DNA of 64,000 nt. It comes from Alkalibacillus almallahensis. GTDB lineage: Bacteria; Bacillota; Bacilli; Bacillales; Alkalibacillaceae. Where the stretch lies: the NCBI RefSeq assembly GCF_011761495.1, contig NZ_JAASRU010000005.1:119767-183766 (forward strand), written 5' to 3'. The notes below the pieces were generated by a model, which was not told the DNA's origin, did no database searches, and saw only the letters and a list, made by a program, of their open reading frames with translations. Below, piece after piece: positions 10,176-18,681 of the stretch (position 1 is the stretch's first letter; each line of letters begins with the position of its first letter). The translations under genes were made by a program, and so were the position numbers.

Positions 10176-12068
10176 TTATTCAGCTGTAACAGGTTCTTCT
10201 TGTGTTACGCCTACATCTTGCCATTCAAGCTGATATCTTGTGATATCATAATTTGTTACACGCTCGTTAGCTGGATAAACTTCAGAACGATATAGTGTAG
10301 GGAATACTGGAATTTCCTCTACCATAAGTTCTTGCCAGTCGCTATAAACTTCTTTACGATACTCTTGATCAAATGCTTCTTCAGAAATACCTTTTTCTAG
10401 AAGTTCAGTGTTTTCTTCACTCTCATAACGAGGGAAGTTAAAGATTTGTGAAGGTCCATATAGACCAGTAGGGTCAACGTCTGAACCAACACTCCACGCA
10501 CCTGCATAGATATCGATTGCAGGATCATCTTCACCCGTTTGACCAACGCGGTCATAGAATTGGTTGAATTCAAGTAAGCGGCCATCAACTAATTGTACGT
10601 CTAGACCAACTTTTTCCCATTGTTGCATGTAGTAGTTTGCAATCGGTTCAGCTGATTCGCCACCTGACATAGAAGCGAAGTTAATCGTTAACTCATCGCC
10701 ATTTGGCTTCTCACGTAAACCATCGCCATTCGTGTCTTCATAACCAGCTTCATCTAGAATAGCGTTCGCTTCTTCTGGATCATAAGTTGGTGTTTCAATT
10801 GATTCATCATGGAAGTTTTCGTGCCAAGGCGTAATTAGAGTTGTTGCATTCCAACGTAAGCCGTTATAGAAGTTCTCACCAACACCTTGGTTATCAACTG
10901 CGTACCACATTGCACGGCGTAGTTCAACGTCTCCCATCTTCATTTCGTCTGGCTTATAATTAACTCTGCCTTCTTCGGCATTCCAATCACCTAGTTTAAA
11001 GCCAATGTAGCTATAAGAACCAGCAACATCGCCTAACCATTCAACGTTACCCATATTTGAGTTTTCTGGATACTGATCTGTTGGGAATGCGTCAACAACA
11101 TCAACCCCACCAGTTTCAAGTTCTTGCGCTACTACGTTCGGGTTAACAACTTTAACAGTAACACCGTCTAAGTTCGGTTCACCGTCCCAATAGTCTTCGT
11201 TCGCTGTTAACTCAACTGATTCACCCGGTACAATTGAATCCACTTTAAATGGTCCCATACCGATCGGGTTTTCACGAACTGGGGCACTTTCAGCCATATC
11301 AGCTACTGGAATATCTTCAAATACGTGTTTCGGCATCGCATACGTCCAGATACCACCTGATGTTAATGATGGTGTTAGACGCTCATAATTAATAGTAAAT
11401 GATTTTTCGTCATGAATCTCAATACCAGAGATTTCATCCGCTTCACCATTGTGATACTCTTCCATACCTTCAATCATAGTGAAACCAACTGTACCGTAAC
11501 GAACACCTGTGTAATCAGGGTGTCCAATTACTTCATAAGAATAAACCCAGTCTTCAGCTGTAACCGGCTCACCATCGTGCCAGTTAACACCATCTTTGAT
11601 TTCAAATGTGATTGAACCTTCTTCTTCATTCGCCTCAAATGTCGCAGCGCCTTCATTGTTATACGTATGGTCTGTGTCCATACCTAGCATAGCTTCATCA
11701 ATGAATTGTAGGATTTGCGCATCAGGGTTACCTGAATAGAAGTTATAGTTTAGTGTACCTTCAAACACTGTATCGGAAACAAGTCCGAAGTTTAAATGGC
11801 CACCATCAATCGGATCTTCTTCATTTGAAGTTTGGTTTGGAAAATTCTCAATATCATAGATTTTATCTTGCGGATCTTCACTACTTCCTTCAGATCCTTC
11901 TTCTGAACCTTCCTCGCCACCTTCACTACCTTCTGATTCTTCTGAACCTTCTCCAGAGCCACCACCGGCTTCTTCATTTCCTTCGTCATCGCCGCCACAT
12001 GCAGCTAGAACAAGGAACAGAGCGAGCATTAGGACAAAAAACAGTTTGCCCGTCACAGATTTGCTCAT
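10176..12068 (-). CDS. Oligopeptide ABC transporter, substrate-binding lipoprotein
   Basis: Family 5 extracellular solute-binding protein (OppA-like), 630 residues. A type II signal peptide ends in LAAC (lipid-modified Cys at about residue 24). An acidic Gly/Ser/Glu linker of about 45 residues follows, then the SBP_bac_5 fold with the NWHDGEPVTAEDW motif that marks peptide-binding members. It is the last gene of its operon, with two hairpins in the 100-bp gap before it, which may uncouple its expression from the membrane genes. A GGGGAGG site precedes the ATG. The ligand is probably a peptide. A FadR-like site upstream of the operon raises the chance of a link to lipid-rich growth. Confidence 0.9.
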   Translation of the reverse strand: MSKSVTGKLFFVLMLALFLVLAACGGDDEGNEEAGGGSGEGSEESEGSEGGEEGSEEGSEGSSEDPQDKIYDIENFPNQTSNEEDPIDGGHLNFGLVSDTVFEGTLNYNFYSGNPDAQILQFIDEAMLGMDTDHTYNNEGAATFEANEEEGSITFEIKDGVNWHDGEPVTAEDWVYSYEVIGHPDYTGVRYGTVGFTMIEGMEEYHNGEADEISGIEIHDEKSFTINYERLTPSLTSGGIWTYAMPKHVFEDIPVADMAESAPVRENPIGMGPFKVDSIVPGESVELTANEDYWDGEPNLDGVTVKVVNPNVVAQELETGGVDVVDAFPTDQYPENSNMGNVEWLGDVAGSYSYIGFKLGDWNAEEGRVNYKPDEMKMGDVELRRAMWYAVDNQGVGENFYNGLRWNATTLITPWHENFHDESIETPTYDPEEANAILDEAGYEDTNGDGLREKPNGDELTINFASMSGGESAEPIANYYMQQWEKVGLDVQLVDGRLLEFNQFYDRVGQTGEDDPAIDIYAGAWSVGSDVDPTGLYGPSQIFNFPRYESEENTELLEKGISEEAFDQEYRKEVYSDWQELMVEEIPVFPTLYRSEVYPANERVTNYDITRYQLEWQDVGVTQEEPVTAE

Positions 12069-12100
12069 GTAAATACCTCCCCTTTTTTCTTAAAGTAGTT

Positions 12101-12161
12101 TGTCAGATTAACTGACATAAAATATATACTAATCGTCGTCTCAATTATGAGACGAACGACT
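12101..12161 (-). other. Two intercistronic hairpins before the binding-protein gene
   Basis: Perfect short stems TGTCAG/CTGACA (12101-12117) and CGTCTCA/TGAGACG (12137-12154, extendable to about 11 bp with one bulge) lie in the gap between the permease stop and the binding-protein start. Neither has a T tract, so they are not simple terminators. RNA stabilisation or processing that raises binding-protein output is plausible. Confidence 0.5.
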
Positions 12162-12170
12162 GTATCAAAA

Positions 12171-13079
12171 TTAGGATGCGCGGCGTTGCCTTGCATCTGC
12201 CGCACGTTTTAATGCTTCACCGACGTTACGAACAGCTAACATTAGGACTAAGATTAAAATAGCAGCTGGCACCCATATCCACCAACGTTGTTCTAAAGTG
12301 GTTGGGTTCGTTGCATAACTCAGTAATGTTCCTAAACTCGGAGTATCTTGCGGGAACCCGAAACCTAAGAATGAAAGGCCCGATTCAATCCCGATATTTG
12401 CTGCTAAGTTAAGCGTCATCGTCACCACAATCAGTGACATAATATTCGGTAATACTTGTGTGAAAATGATTTTTGTATGAGAGGAACCTAATGTCCTGGA
12501 TGCTTGGACATAATCAAGTTCTTTCTCCTGTAAAGCTCTCGACCTGATCAACCTCGCTATCCCCATCCACAGGAATGCTGCCATCACAAGCGAGAAGGTC
12601 AGAACACTATATTTCGGAACAATCGTAACGAATACGATAATAATCATAATGTTTGGAAGTACCATAAAAAAGTCAACAATACGCATCATCACGTTATCTA
12701 CATGGCCACCGAAATACCCGGAGACAACTCCAAAAACAATTCCAACAAAACCTGATATAAGCGTAACTAAAATTCCAACTGATAACGAGTTACGAGTACC
12801 GATAATTAACTGACCAAATATATCACGACCACCTTGGTCTGAACCTAAAATAAATTCTTCTGAAGGTGGCTCGTAAATCGCAAAAGGATCAACTCGAACG
12901 ATTTCTTCCTGATTTAATAATATCGAAACGCCATAAACGACAAGTGAAATTAACACCAAAAAAACCAGGGACACTAACGCTAATTTATCTCTCATTACTT
13001 CCTTCCAGAATATCGATAAACCAGAAGGACTTTTTTCTACTTTTTGTTCAACGACTTTCTCTGTTTGTTGATTACTCAC
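12171..13079 (-). CDS. Oligopeptide ABC transporter permease (OppC type)
   Basis: Inner-membrane subunit of the importer, about 302 residues. There is one N-terminal membrane segment (about residues 27-50), an extracytoplasmic stretch, then five more. The coupling-helix region that contacts the ATPase contains RLIRSRALQEKELDYVQASR with a conserved following Gly. The GTG at 13079 is chosen because GGGGGTG lies 6 bp upstream; the longer TTG start at 13097 would contain that site. It lies between oppB and the binding-protein gene. Confidence 0.9.
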   Translation of the reverse strand: MSNQQTEKVVEQKVEKSPSGLSIFWKEVMRDKLALVSLVFLVLISLVVYGVSILLNQEEIVRVDPFAIYEPPSEEFILGSDQGGRDIFGQLIIGTRNSLSVGILVTLISGFVGIVFGVVSGYFGGHVDNVMMRIVDFFMVLPNIMIIIVFVTIVPKYSVLTFSLVMAAFLWMGIARLIRSRALQEKELDYVQASRTLGSSHTKIIFTQVLPNIMSLIVVTMTLNLAANIGIESGLSFLGFGFPQDTPSLGTLLSYATNPTTLEQRWWIWVPAAILILVLMLAVRNVGEALKRAADARQRRAS

Positions 13080-13102
13080 TCGTTTCACCCCCTGCAACTC
13101 TG

Positions 13103-14065
13103 TTATTTAATACGGATACGTGGATCAACAATACTTAAAATGATGTCGGATAATAATGCACCGAGTATGGCCGCGAGCCCAAACAACAGAACGACTGCTG
13201 TTACAACTGGGAAGTCACGAATTAAAATCGACTCGATAAACAAGTTACCCATCCCTGGATAGCTGAAAATTTGCTCCACAAAGACTGATCCAGTAATAAG
13301 CATCGTAATCTCATAACCGAAAAATGCTGCAATCGGTAAAACAGAGTTACGGAAGATATGACGGTTGTATACACGAGACTCTGGTGCACCTTTTGCTCTG
13401 GCTGTAACAATAAAATCTTTTTGCTTCGTGTCTATAATTTCACTACGGAGATATTGCACTGTACCAACCACACCGATTAACGCAATCGATAAAGCTGGTA
13501 ATAATAAGTGATGCAACTTACTCATGATGTATTCGAATGAACCTGGTTCTAAACCTGAGGCGACAGAACCACCTGTCGGGAACCATCCTAGTGTGAAACC
13601 GAAGAAAAACAGGACAACTAGCGCGAAAATAAATATTGGTGTCGCAAACCCTAAGTATGTATAGCCTGTTATGATTTGATCGACTAAGCGATCATTCCAA
13701 CGTCCACTGATAATACCTAAAGGAATACCAATCGCATAAATGAAAATAACAGATAATAAGGATAACCAAATCGTATTGATCATTCGCTCCCAAATCAAAT
13801 CAGTTACTGGTCGGTAATGCGCTGTTGATGTTCCGAAATCACCTTCAGCTACATTAGAAATCCATCTACCATATTGCTGATACCATGGGTCATTTAGACC
13901 TAACCGTTCACGCTGTTCTTCAATCGCTTCTGGCGAAAGACTTGGGTCAACTTGGCTAGTAAAGGCATCCCCTGGCATGAGTGAAGCCATGAAGAACACG
14001 AGTAAACTCATCAATAATAACTGTGGCAGTGTAATGATTAATCTTCGTACGATAAATTTCCACAT
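13103..14065 (-). CDS. Oligopeptide ABC transporter permease (OppB type)
   Basis: 320-residue membrane subunit with six predicted transmembrane segments. The typical N-terminus (WKFIVRRLIITLPQLLLMSLLVFF) is followed by the DPSLSPEAIEEQRERLGLNDPW segment common to OppB/DppB permeases, and the coupling-helix region TARAKGAPESRVYNRHIFRNS lies before the last segments. It is the third gene of the operon, 6 bp after oppF, and pairs with the OppC-type subunit to form the channel. Confidence 0.92.
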   Translation of the reverse strand: MWKFIVRRLIITLPQLLLMSLLVFFMASLMPGDAFTSQVDPSLSPEAIEEQRERLGLNDPWYQQYGRWISNVAEGDFGTSTAHYRPVTDLIWERMINTIWLSLLSVIFIYAIGIPLGIISGRWNDRLVDQIITGYTYLGFATPIFIFALVVLFFFGFTLGWFPTGGSVASGLEPGSFEYIMSKLHHLLLPALSIALIGVVGTVQYLRSEIIDTKQKDFIVTARAKGAPESRVYNRHIFRNSVLPIAAFFGYEITMLITGSVFVEQIFSYPGMGNLFIESILIRDFPVVTAVVLLFGLAAILGALLSDIILSIVDPRIRIK

Positions 14066-14071
14066 AATCGA

Positions 14072-15004
14072 TCAACCTCTTTCTGGTAAAGCTACTTTGT
14101 GTGTGTCTGTAATCTGCTTGAGGTTAAACGCCAAGCCTTCTTCATTAAAGTAGTCATAAAATGATTGCTGATATTCTTCTTTAATCTGCGAACGAAATTC
14201 TCGATGTTTTTCTCGATTTCGTGGATCAACATCTGGAATAGCCGCGACTAGACGTTTCGTATAAATGTGCTGTGGATTGTTGAAAATTTCTTCCGTTAAT
14301 CCCTCTTCAACTAAACGACCTTGATACATAATGCCGATGCGGTCACACATATGTTTAATAACGCCTAAGTCGTGAGCAATGAAGAATAACGTTAAATCCA
14401 TTTCTTTTTGGATATCTTGCAAAAAGTTCAGCACTTGAGCTTGAACAGACACATCTAAGGCTGATACAGGCTCATCTGCAATAATGAGTTTTGGATTTAA
14501 TGCAATTGCACGGGCAACACCTATACGTTGCCGTTGACCACCTGAGAATTCGTGTGGATACTTCATAATACTGTCTGAACTGATTCCAACGCGTTCAAGT
14601 AACTCTTGTACCCGCTTTTTCTCATCATCCTTCGATAGTTTCTCATAATTTCGAATCGGTTCAGCAACGATATCAATCACCCGTTTTCTTGGATTCAAAC
14701 TTGAATACGGGTCTTGGAAGATCATTTGAATATCATTACGGACATCAATCTTCTTACCTTTCTTAGCATTCAAATGACTATCTTCAAAGTAAATATCGCC
14801 ATCCGTAATATTATTCAAGCCCATAACCGCTTTTCCTGTTGTCGTTTTTCCTGAACCTGATTCACCAACAAGTCCGTATGTTTCACCTTCTCGAACTTCA
14901 AATGAAACGCCATCGACGGCTTTAACTTCATCAATTTTTCTGTTCAATATTCCCCCATGAATAGGAAAGTGTATTTTAAGATCATCAACCTTCAGTAACG
15001 CCAT
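14072..15004 (-). CDS. Oligopeptide ABC transporter ATPase (OppF type)
   Basis: Nucleotide-binding subunit, 310 residues from the ATG at 15004, which has AAGGAGG 8 bp before it. Walker A is GESGSGKTTTG, the Q-loop MIFQDPYSSLNPR, the signature FSGGQRQRIGVARA, Walker B LIIADEPVSALD and the switch His in FIAHDLG. It overlaps oppD by 20 bp in another frame. The C-terminal tail lacks the usual GCRFxxRCP cysteine cluster of this subfamily and instead ends in a charged 50-residue segment. Confidence 0.92.
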   Translation of the reverse strand: MALLKVDDLKIHFPIHGGILNRKIDEVKAVDGVSFEVREGETYGLVGESGSGKTTTGKAVMGLNNITDGDIYFEDSHLNAKKGKKIDVRNDIQMIFQDPYSSLNPRKRVIDIVAEPIRNYEKLSKDDEKKRVQELLERVGISSDSIMKYPHEFSGGQRQRIGVARAIALNPKLIIADEPVSALDVSVQAQVLNFLQDIQKEMDLTLFFIAHDLGVIKHMCDRIGIMYQGRLVEEGLTEEIFNNPQHIYTKRLVAAIPDVDPRNREKHREFRSQIKEEYQQSFYDYFNEEGLAFNLKQITDTHKVALPERG

Positions 15005-16016
15005 TTGCTTGGTCCTCCTTGTTCTCATCTGGGAAGTAAAAATGCTGATAACACGTGCATCTCACAAAGTGGTCTTCACTCACTTCATGTAGGACTGGAT
15101 GATCTTCATGGGCATCATCATCAATCCAAGGTATTCGTTCTTTAAACCTGCAACCAGTACGTGGTAAATGCTTAAGTGATGGCACAATGCCTTGAATCAC
15201 ATGTAAACGATCTTGTGCGTAATCTGTTGCTGGAATGGAACTGAGTAGTGAACGCGTATAAGGATGCTGTGGATTAACGAAAATCGACTCCACATCCGAC
15301 TCTTCAACAATTTGGCCCGCGTACATAACAGCCACACGGTCAGCCATTTCAGCAACAACTCCTAAATCGTGAGTGATTAGAATAACACCTGAATTTAAGT
15401 CATCTTTTAACTCTTGCATCAAGTCAAGAATCTGAGCTTGGATTGTCACGTCTAATGCTGTTGTCGGCTCGTCTGCTATTAATAATTTAGGCTGATTAGC
15501 AATCGCAATCGCGATAATCACACGTTGTCTCATACCGCCAGATAATTCATGCGGGAATTGATCGATGGTACGCTCAGGTCTTGGAATTCCTACTCGACCC
15601 AGTAGTTCAATCGCATAATTTCGTCGTTCTGTCTTAGACATATTTTTATTATGTAATAATAAAACTTCTCCGATTTGTACACCGATTTCCATCAGTGGAT
15701 TAAGAGCTGTCAAAGGATCTTGGAAAATCATAGACATATCTTTACCACGAATCTTATTCATCTCTGATGTTGATAATTTAGCAAGGTCTTGACCTTGGAG
15801 TAAGATTTCACCTTCGATTTTACCTCGATTGTGTAAACCCATAATCGAGAAGGCTGTGGCACTTTTACCTGATCCTGATTCTCCTACAATCGCTAGCACT
15901 TCATTTTCTCGTACCGTTAATGAAACGTCATCAACAGCTGCGTAATATTCTTCGTCAATCTGAAACGACGTTGATAAATTGTTAATCTTTAATAGTTCCT
16001 GATTCAACACCATCAC
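14985..16016 (-). CDS. Oligopeptide ABC transporter ATPase (OppD type)
   Basis: Nucleotide-binding subunit, 343 residues, first gene of the operon. Walker A is GESGSGKSATA, the Q-loop IFQDPLTALNP, the signature LSGGMRQRVIIAIA and Walker B LLIADEPTTALD. The C-terminal oligopeptide-transporter extension keeps TGCRF but has RIPWIDD where RCPxxxxxC is usual, then VRCTCYQ, so the four-cysteine metal site is incomplete. A weak AAGGGTG site allows GTG 16016 or the ATG just inside as start. A promoter with a FadR-like site lies about 270-310 bp upstream. Confidence 0.92.
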   Translation of the reverse strand: MMVLNQELLKINNLSTSFQIDEEYYAAVDDVSLTVRENEVLAIVGESGSGKSATAFSIMGLHNRGKIEGEILLQGQDLAKLSTSEMNKIRGKDMSMIFQDPLTALNPLMEIGVQIGEVLLLHNKNMSKTERRNYAIELLGRVGIPRPERTIDQFPHELSGGMRQRVIIAIAIANQPKLLIADEPTTALDVTIQAQILDLMQELKDDLNSGVILITHDLGVVAEMADRVAVMYAGQIVEESDVESIFVNPQHPYTRSLLSSIPATDYAQDRLHVIQGIVPSLKHLPRTGCRFKERIPWIDDDAHEDHPVLHEVSEDHFVRCTCYQHFYFPDENKEDQANGVTEG

Positions 16017-16283
16017 CCTTGATCATTATTTTCTTGCCGATTGTTATTGATAGTAAATTCTGAAAATTAAACTTAAAAAAACTTTAATATTGTCATTGTT
16101 CTGTTAAATAAATTTACAAGTGTTATTGTAATGAATGAAATTTAGAAAAGCAAGATGTTTTTTAATTTTCTAAAAATATTGTTTATTGTCATTTGGCTTT
16201 ATTTTCTGAATTCTTATTCGTTTATTTTATCATGGTTTATTAATTAATCAAGCCATTTTTTGTAGAAGATTTATTAAATTAGT

Positions 16284-16326
16284 ATAATAAATTACCGACA
16301 ATTAATGACAAATGAATAATCATTCA
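16284..16326 (-). promoter_or_regulatory. Promoter with FadR-like operator, opp operon
   Basis: On the minus strand, TTGTCA (16306-16311) and TATTAT (16284-16289) are 16 bp apart; TATACT three bases further gives 19 bp. A near-perfect FadR box overlaps the -35 at 16309-16326: CAAATGA-ATAA-TCATTCA, with the right arm 7/7, the left arm 5/7 and the central TA matching the consensus. The rest of the 366-bp gap (16017-16382) is AT-rich with nothing else recognised, so the leader would be about 260 nt long. Confidence 0.6.
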
Positions 16327-16338
16327 CACCATTGCATG

Positions 16339-16374
16339 AAAAACCCTATATGGCTATAACAAACCATATAGGGT
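16339..16374 (-). terminator. Terminator after fadF
   Basis: An 11-bp stem (16343-16353 with 16364-16374) with a 10-nt loop is followed by five T residues on the minus strand. It separates fadF from the opp operon promoter. Confidence 0.9.
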
Positions 16375-16382
16375 CTATTTAA

Positions 16383-18500
16383 TTATGCTGGTTGTTCTAC
16401 TTTTGCTTCTTCACCAAAGATTGAGCGTTCTAATACTTCTGCTACGTCTTGTGTGGTGACTTCTTCTTCGACTTCTTTGGCCTTTGTTCCGTCTGTTAAC
16501 ATCGTTAAGCAGAACGGGCAACCACTGGAAATCGTATTTGGATTCACTTCTAACGCTTGTTCTGTACGGGCTTCATTTATACGGTTACCTGATGTTTCTT
16601 CCATCCACATCATACCGCCACCAGCACCACAACACATGCCATTCTCTTTGTTTCGTTTCATTTCGACATATTCCACTCCTGGAATGGACTGTAGAATATC
16701 ACGTGGTGGGTTATAAACTTCATTATAACGCCCTAAGTAACAAGAGTCGTGGAAGGTGATCTTCTCATTTACCGCTTCTTTCGGTTCAAGGCGACCTTCA
16801 TTAATGAGCTCTGCTAACAGTTCGGTGTGGTGATAAACTTCAGCTTCAAATCCGAAATCTGGGTACTCATTTTTGAAAATATTATAAGCGTGCGGATCGA
16901 TGGTTACGATCTTCTTAATATCATTCTTCTCGAATTCTTTGATATTCTTTTCAGCTAATTCTTGGAATAAGAATTCGTTACCCATACGACGTGGCGTATC
17001 ACCAGAGTTACGTTCTTTGTTACCTAAAATCGCAAATTTAATGCCTGCTTTGTTCATCAAGCGAGCAAAGGCCATTGCAATTTTTTGGCTACGATTATCG
17101 TAAGAGCCCATTGAACTAACCCAGAATAGGTATTCAAATTCTTCGCCTTCTTTTTCTAGTTCCTTAACTGTTGGAACGTTTAACGTTTCATCTTCTTCGC
17201 GCCAATTTTCACGGTCTTTCTTTGATAAGCCCCATGGATTACCTTGGCGTTCAATGTTTGTCATCGCTCGCTGCGCCTCAGGGTCCATTTTACCTTCTGT
17301 CATCACCAAGTAACGGCGAAGGTCAATAATCGTGTCAACGTGTTGGTTCATAACTGGACAAGCGTCTTCACAGTTACGGCATGTCGTACAAGCCCAAAGC
17401 TCTTCTTCTGTCACAACATCACCAATTAATTCTTTACTTGTCACTTGACTAGATATTTGACTGTTTGGATCAACAACTTGGTTTCCTGTCGCATCAGAGA
17501 ATGCATATGAAGGTACCCATGGTGTTTGACCTGTTACAGCAGCACCTTTTTCAGTTAAATGATCGCGAATTTTCACTAACACATCCATCGGCGATAACAT
17601 TTTACCTGAAACAGATGATGGGCAAACATCCGTACAACGACCACATTCGACACAAGCGTATAAGTCGAGTAGTTGTAAATCGCTTAAATCTTCAACTTTT
17701 CCTACGCCAAATGAAGGTTCCTCATCTGATTCTTCCATTTCATCCATGTCAAAATTAATCGGCTCAAGCTTACCATGGTTCTTATCGCGATTGAAGTAAA
17801 CATTCGCTGGACCTGCTAGTAAGTGAGCGTGTTTTGATTGTGGTACATAAACTAAAAAGGCAAGTAAAGCCACTAAGTGAATCCACCACATGACGTAGAA
17901 GAGAACGGCCGCCACAGTCGGACTCACCCACGAGAAGGCCATTGCTATAACGGATGCAACCGGCTCGGTCCATGCCGCTTCATGACCGTGCCAAATCATA
18001 CCAAAACCATTACCAGCTAATACCGTGACCATCAGTGTACCGATGAAAATTAAAACTAATCCAGCTTTAAAACCGCGCTTTAAGCGAACGAGCTTCTCGA
18101 TGTAACGGCGGTAGAACGCCCATACAACTGCCACTAAAATCGTTAATGTGACAAGCTCTTGGAAAAAGACGAACCCTGGATAAAATATCCCGAACGGTAA
18201 ATGCGATCCTGGGTTTAACCCTTTCCATATGTAATCAATCGCTCCAAATTGCACGAGTAGAAAACCGTAAAACATCATCACGTGAATCGCGCCTGACTTG
18301 GCGTCTTTTAACAGTTTCTTCTGCCCAAATACATAAACACCAATATCTTTTAACCGTTGTTTTACGTCATGGTCAAACTCTGTTTTTCGACCCAATTTAA
18401 TGTAAGCAATTCGCGTACGCACAACATTGACGAACAAGAATAATGCGTATACTGTAATCGCTAGAAATGCAACCCAATTCACCCATAACAACATTTCCAT
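16383..18500 (-). CDS. fadF: Membrane Fe-S oxidoreductase FadF (ETF:quinone-type)
   Basis: Believed to pass electrons from acyl-CoA dehydrogenases, via ETF, into the menaquinone pool. The 705 residues start with a NarI-like membrane domain of about five helices (to residue 220). Two 4Fe-4S clusters follow at CVECGRCTDVC (283-293) and CTTCRNCEDAC (371-381). A HdrD-like C-terminal half has HDSCYLGRYNE and CCGAGGG (CCG domains). This matches B. subtilis FadF/YwjF and the proposed ETF:methylmenaquinone oxidoreductases. The promoter overlaps a FadR-like box, and clsB is divergent, as in B. subtilis. The dehydrogenase operon it should serve lies 7 kb downstream, beyond the opp operon. Confidence 0.93.
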   Translation of the reverse strand: MEMLLWVNWVAFLAITVYALFLFVNVVRTRIAYIKLGRKTEFDHDVKQRLKDIGVYVFGQKKLLKDAKSGAIHVMMFYGFLLVQFGAIDYIWKGLNPGSHLPFGIFYPGFVFFQELVTLTILVAVVWAFYRRYIEKLVRLKRGFKAGLVLIFIGTLMVTVLAGNGFGMIWHGHEAAWTEPVASVIAMAFSWVSPTVAAVLFYVMWWIHLVALLAFLVYVPQSKHAHLLAGPANVYFNRDKNHGKLEPINFDMDEMEESDEEPSFGVGKVEDLSDLQLLDLYACVECGRCTDVCPSSVSGKMLSPMDVLVKIRDHLTEKGAAVTGQTPWVPSYAFSDATGNQVVDPNSQISSQVTSKELIGDVVTEEELWACTTCRNCEDACPVMNQHVDTIIDLRRYLVMTEGKMDPEAQRAMTNIERQGNPWGLSKKDRENWREEDETLNVPTVKELEKEGEEFEYLFWVSSMGSYDNRSQKIAMAFARLMNKAGIKFAILGNKERNSGDTPRRMGNEFLFQELAEKNIKEFEKNDIKKIVTIDPHAYNIFKNEYPDFGFEAEVYHHTELLAELINEGRLEPKEAVNEKITFHDSCYLGRYNEVYNPPRDILQSIPGVEYVEMKRNKENGMCCGAGGGMMWMEETSGNRINEARTEQALEVNPNTISSGCPFCLTMLTDGTKAKEVEEEVTTQDVAEVLERSIFGEEAKVEQPA

Positions 18501-18593
18501 CTGTCTCCCCCCTAGTAGTATAACCTGTGACCGCTTTCATACTATACATTCTAACATGAGAGCGTCTGAATTGAACAAGTTTTCTTATAATTT

Positions 18594-18621
18594 ATTATAC
18601 ACTGAATGAGCATTCAGTCAA
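18594..18621 (-). promoter_or_regulatory. fadF promoter overlapped by FadR box
   Basis: On the minus strand TTGACT (18616-18621), a 16-bp spacer and TATAAT (18594-18599) form a strong sigma-A promoter. The palindrome TGAATGA-GCAT-TCAGTCA at 18603-18620 fills the spacer and most of the -35, matching the known FadR consensus at 13 of 14 arm positions. Binding would block RNA polymerase directly. Confidence 0.85.
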
Positions 18622-18681
18622 TGCCTTTTTGCATAAATCACAAGCCTTTTCGAAAACTAGTCAAGAAGGAGGAAGCTGTTT

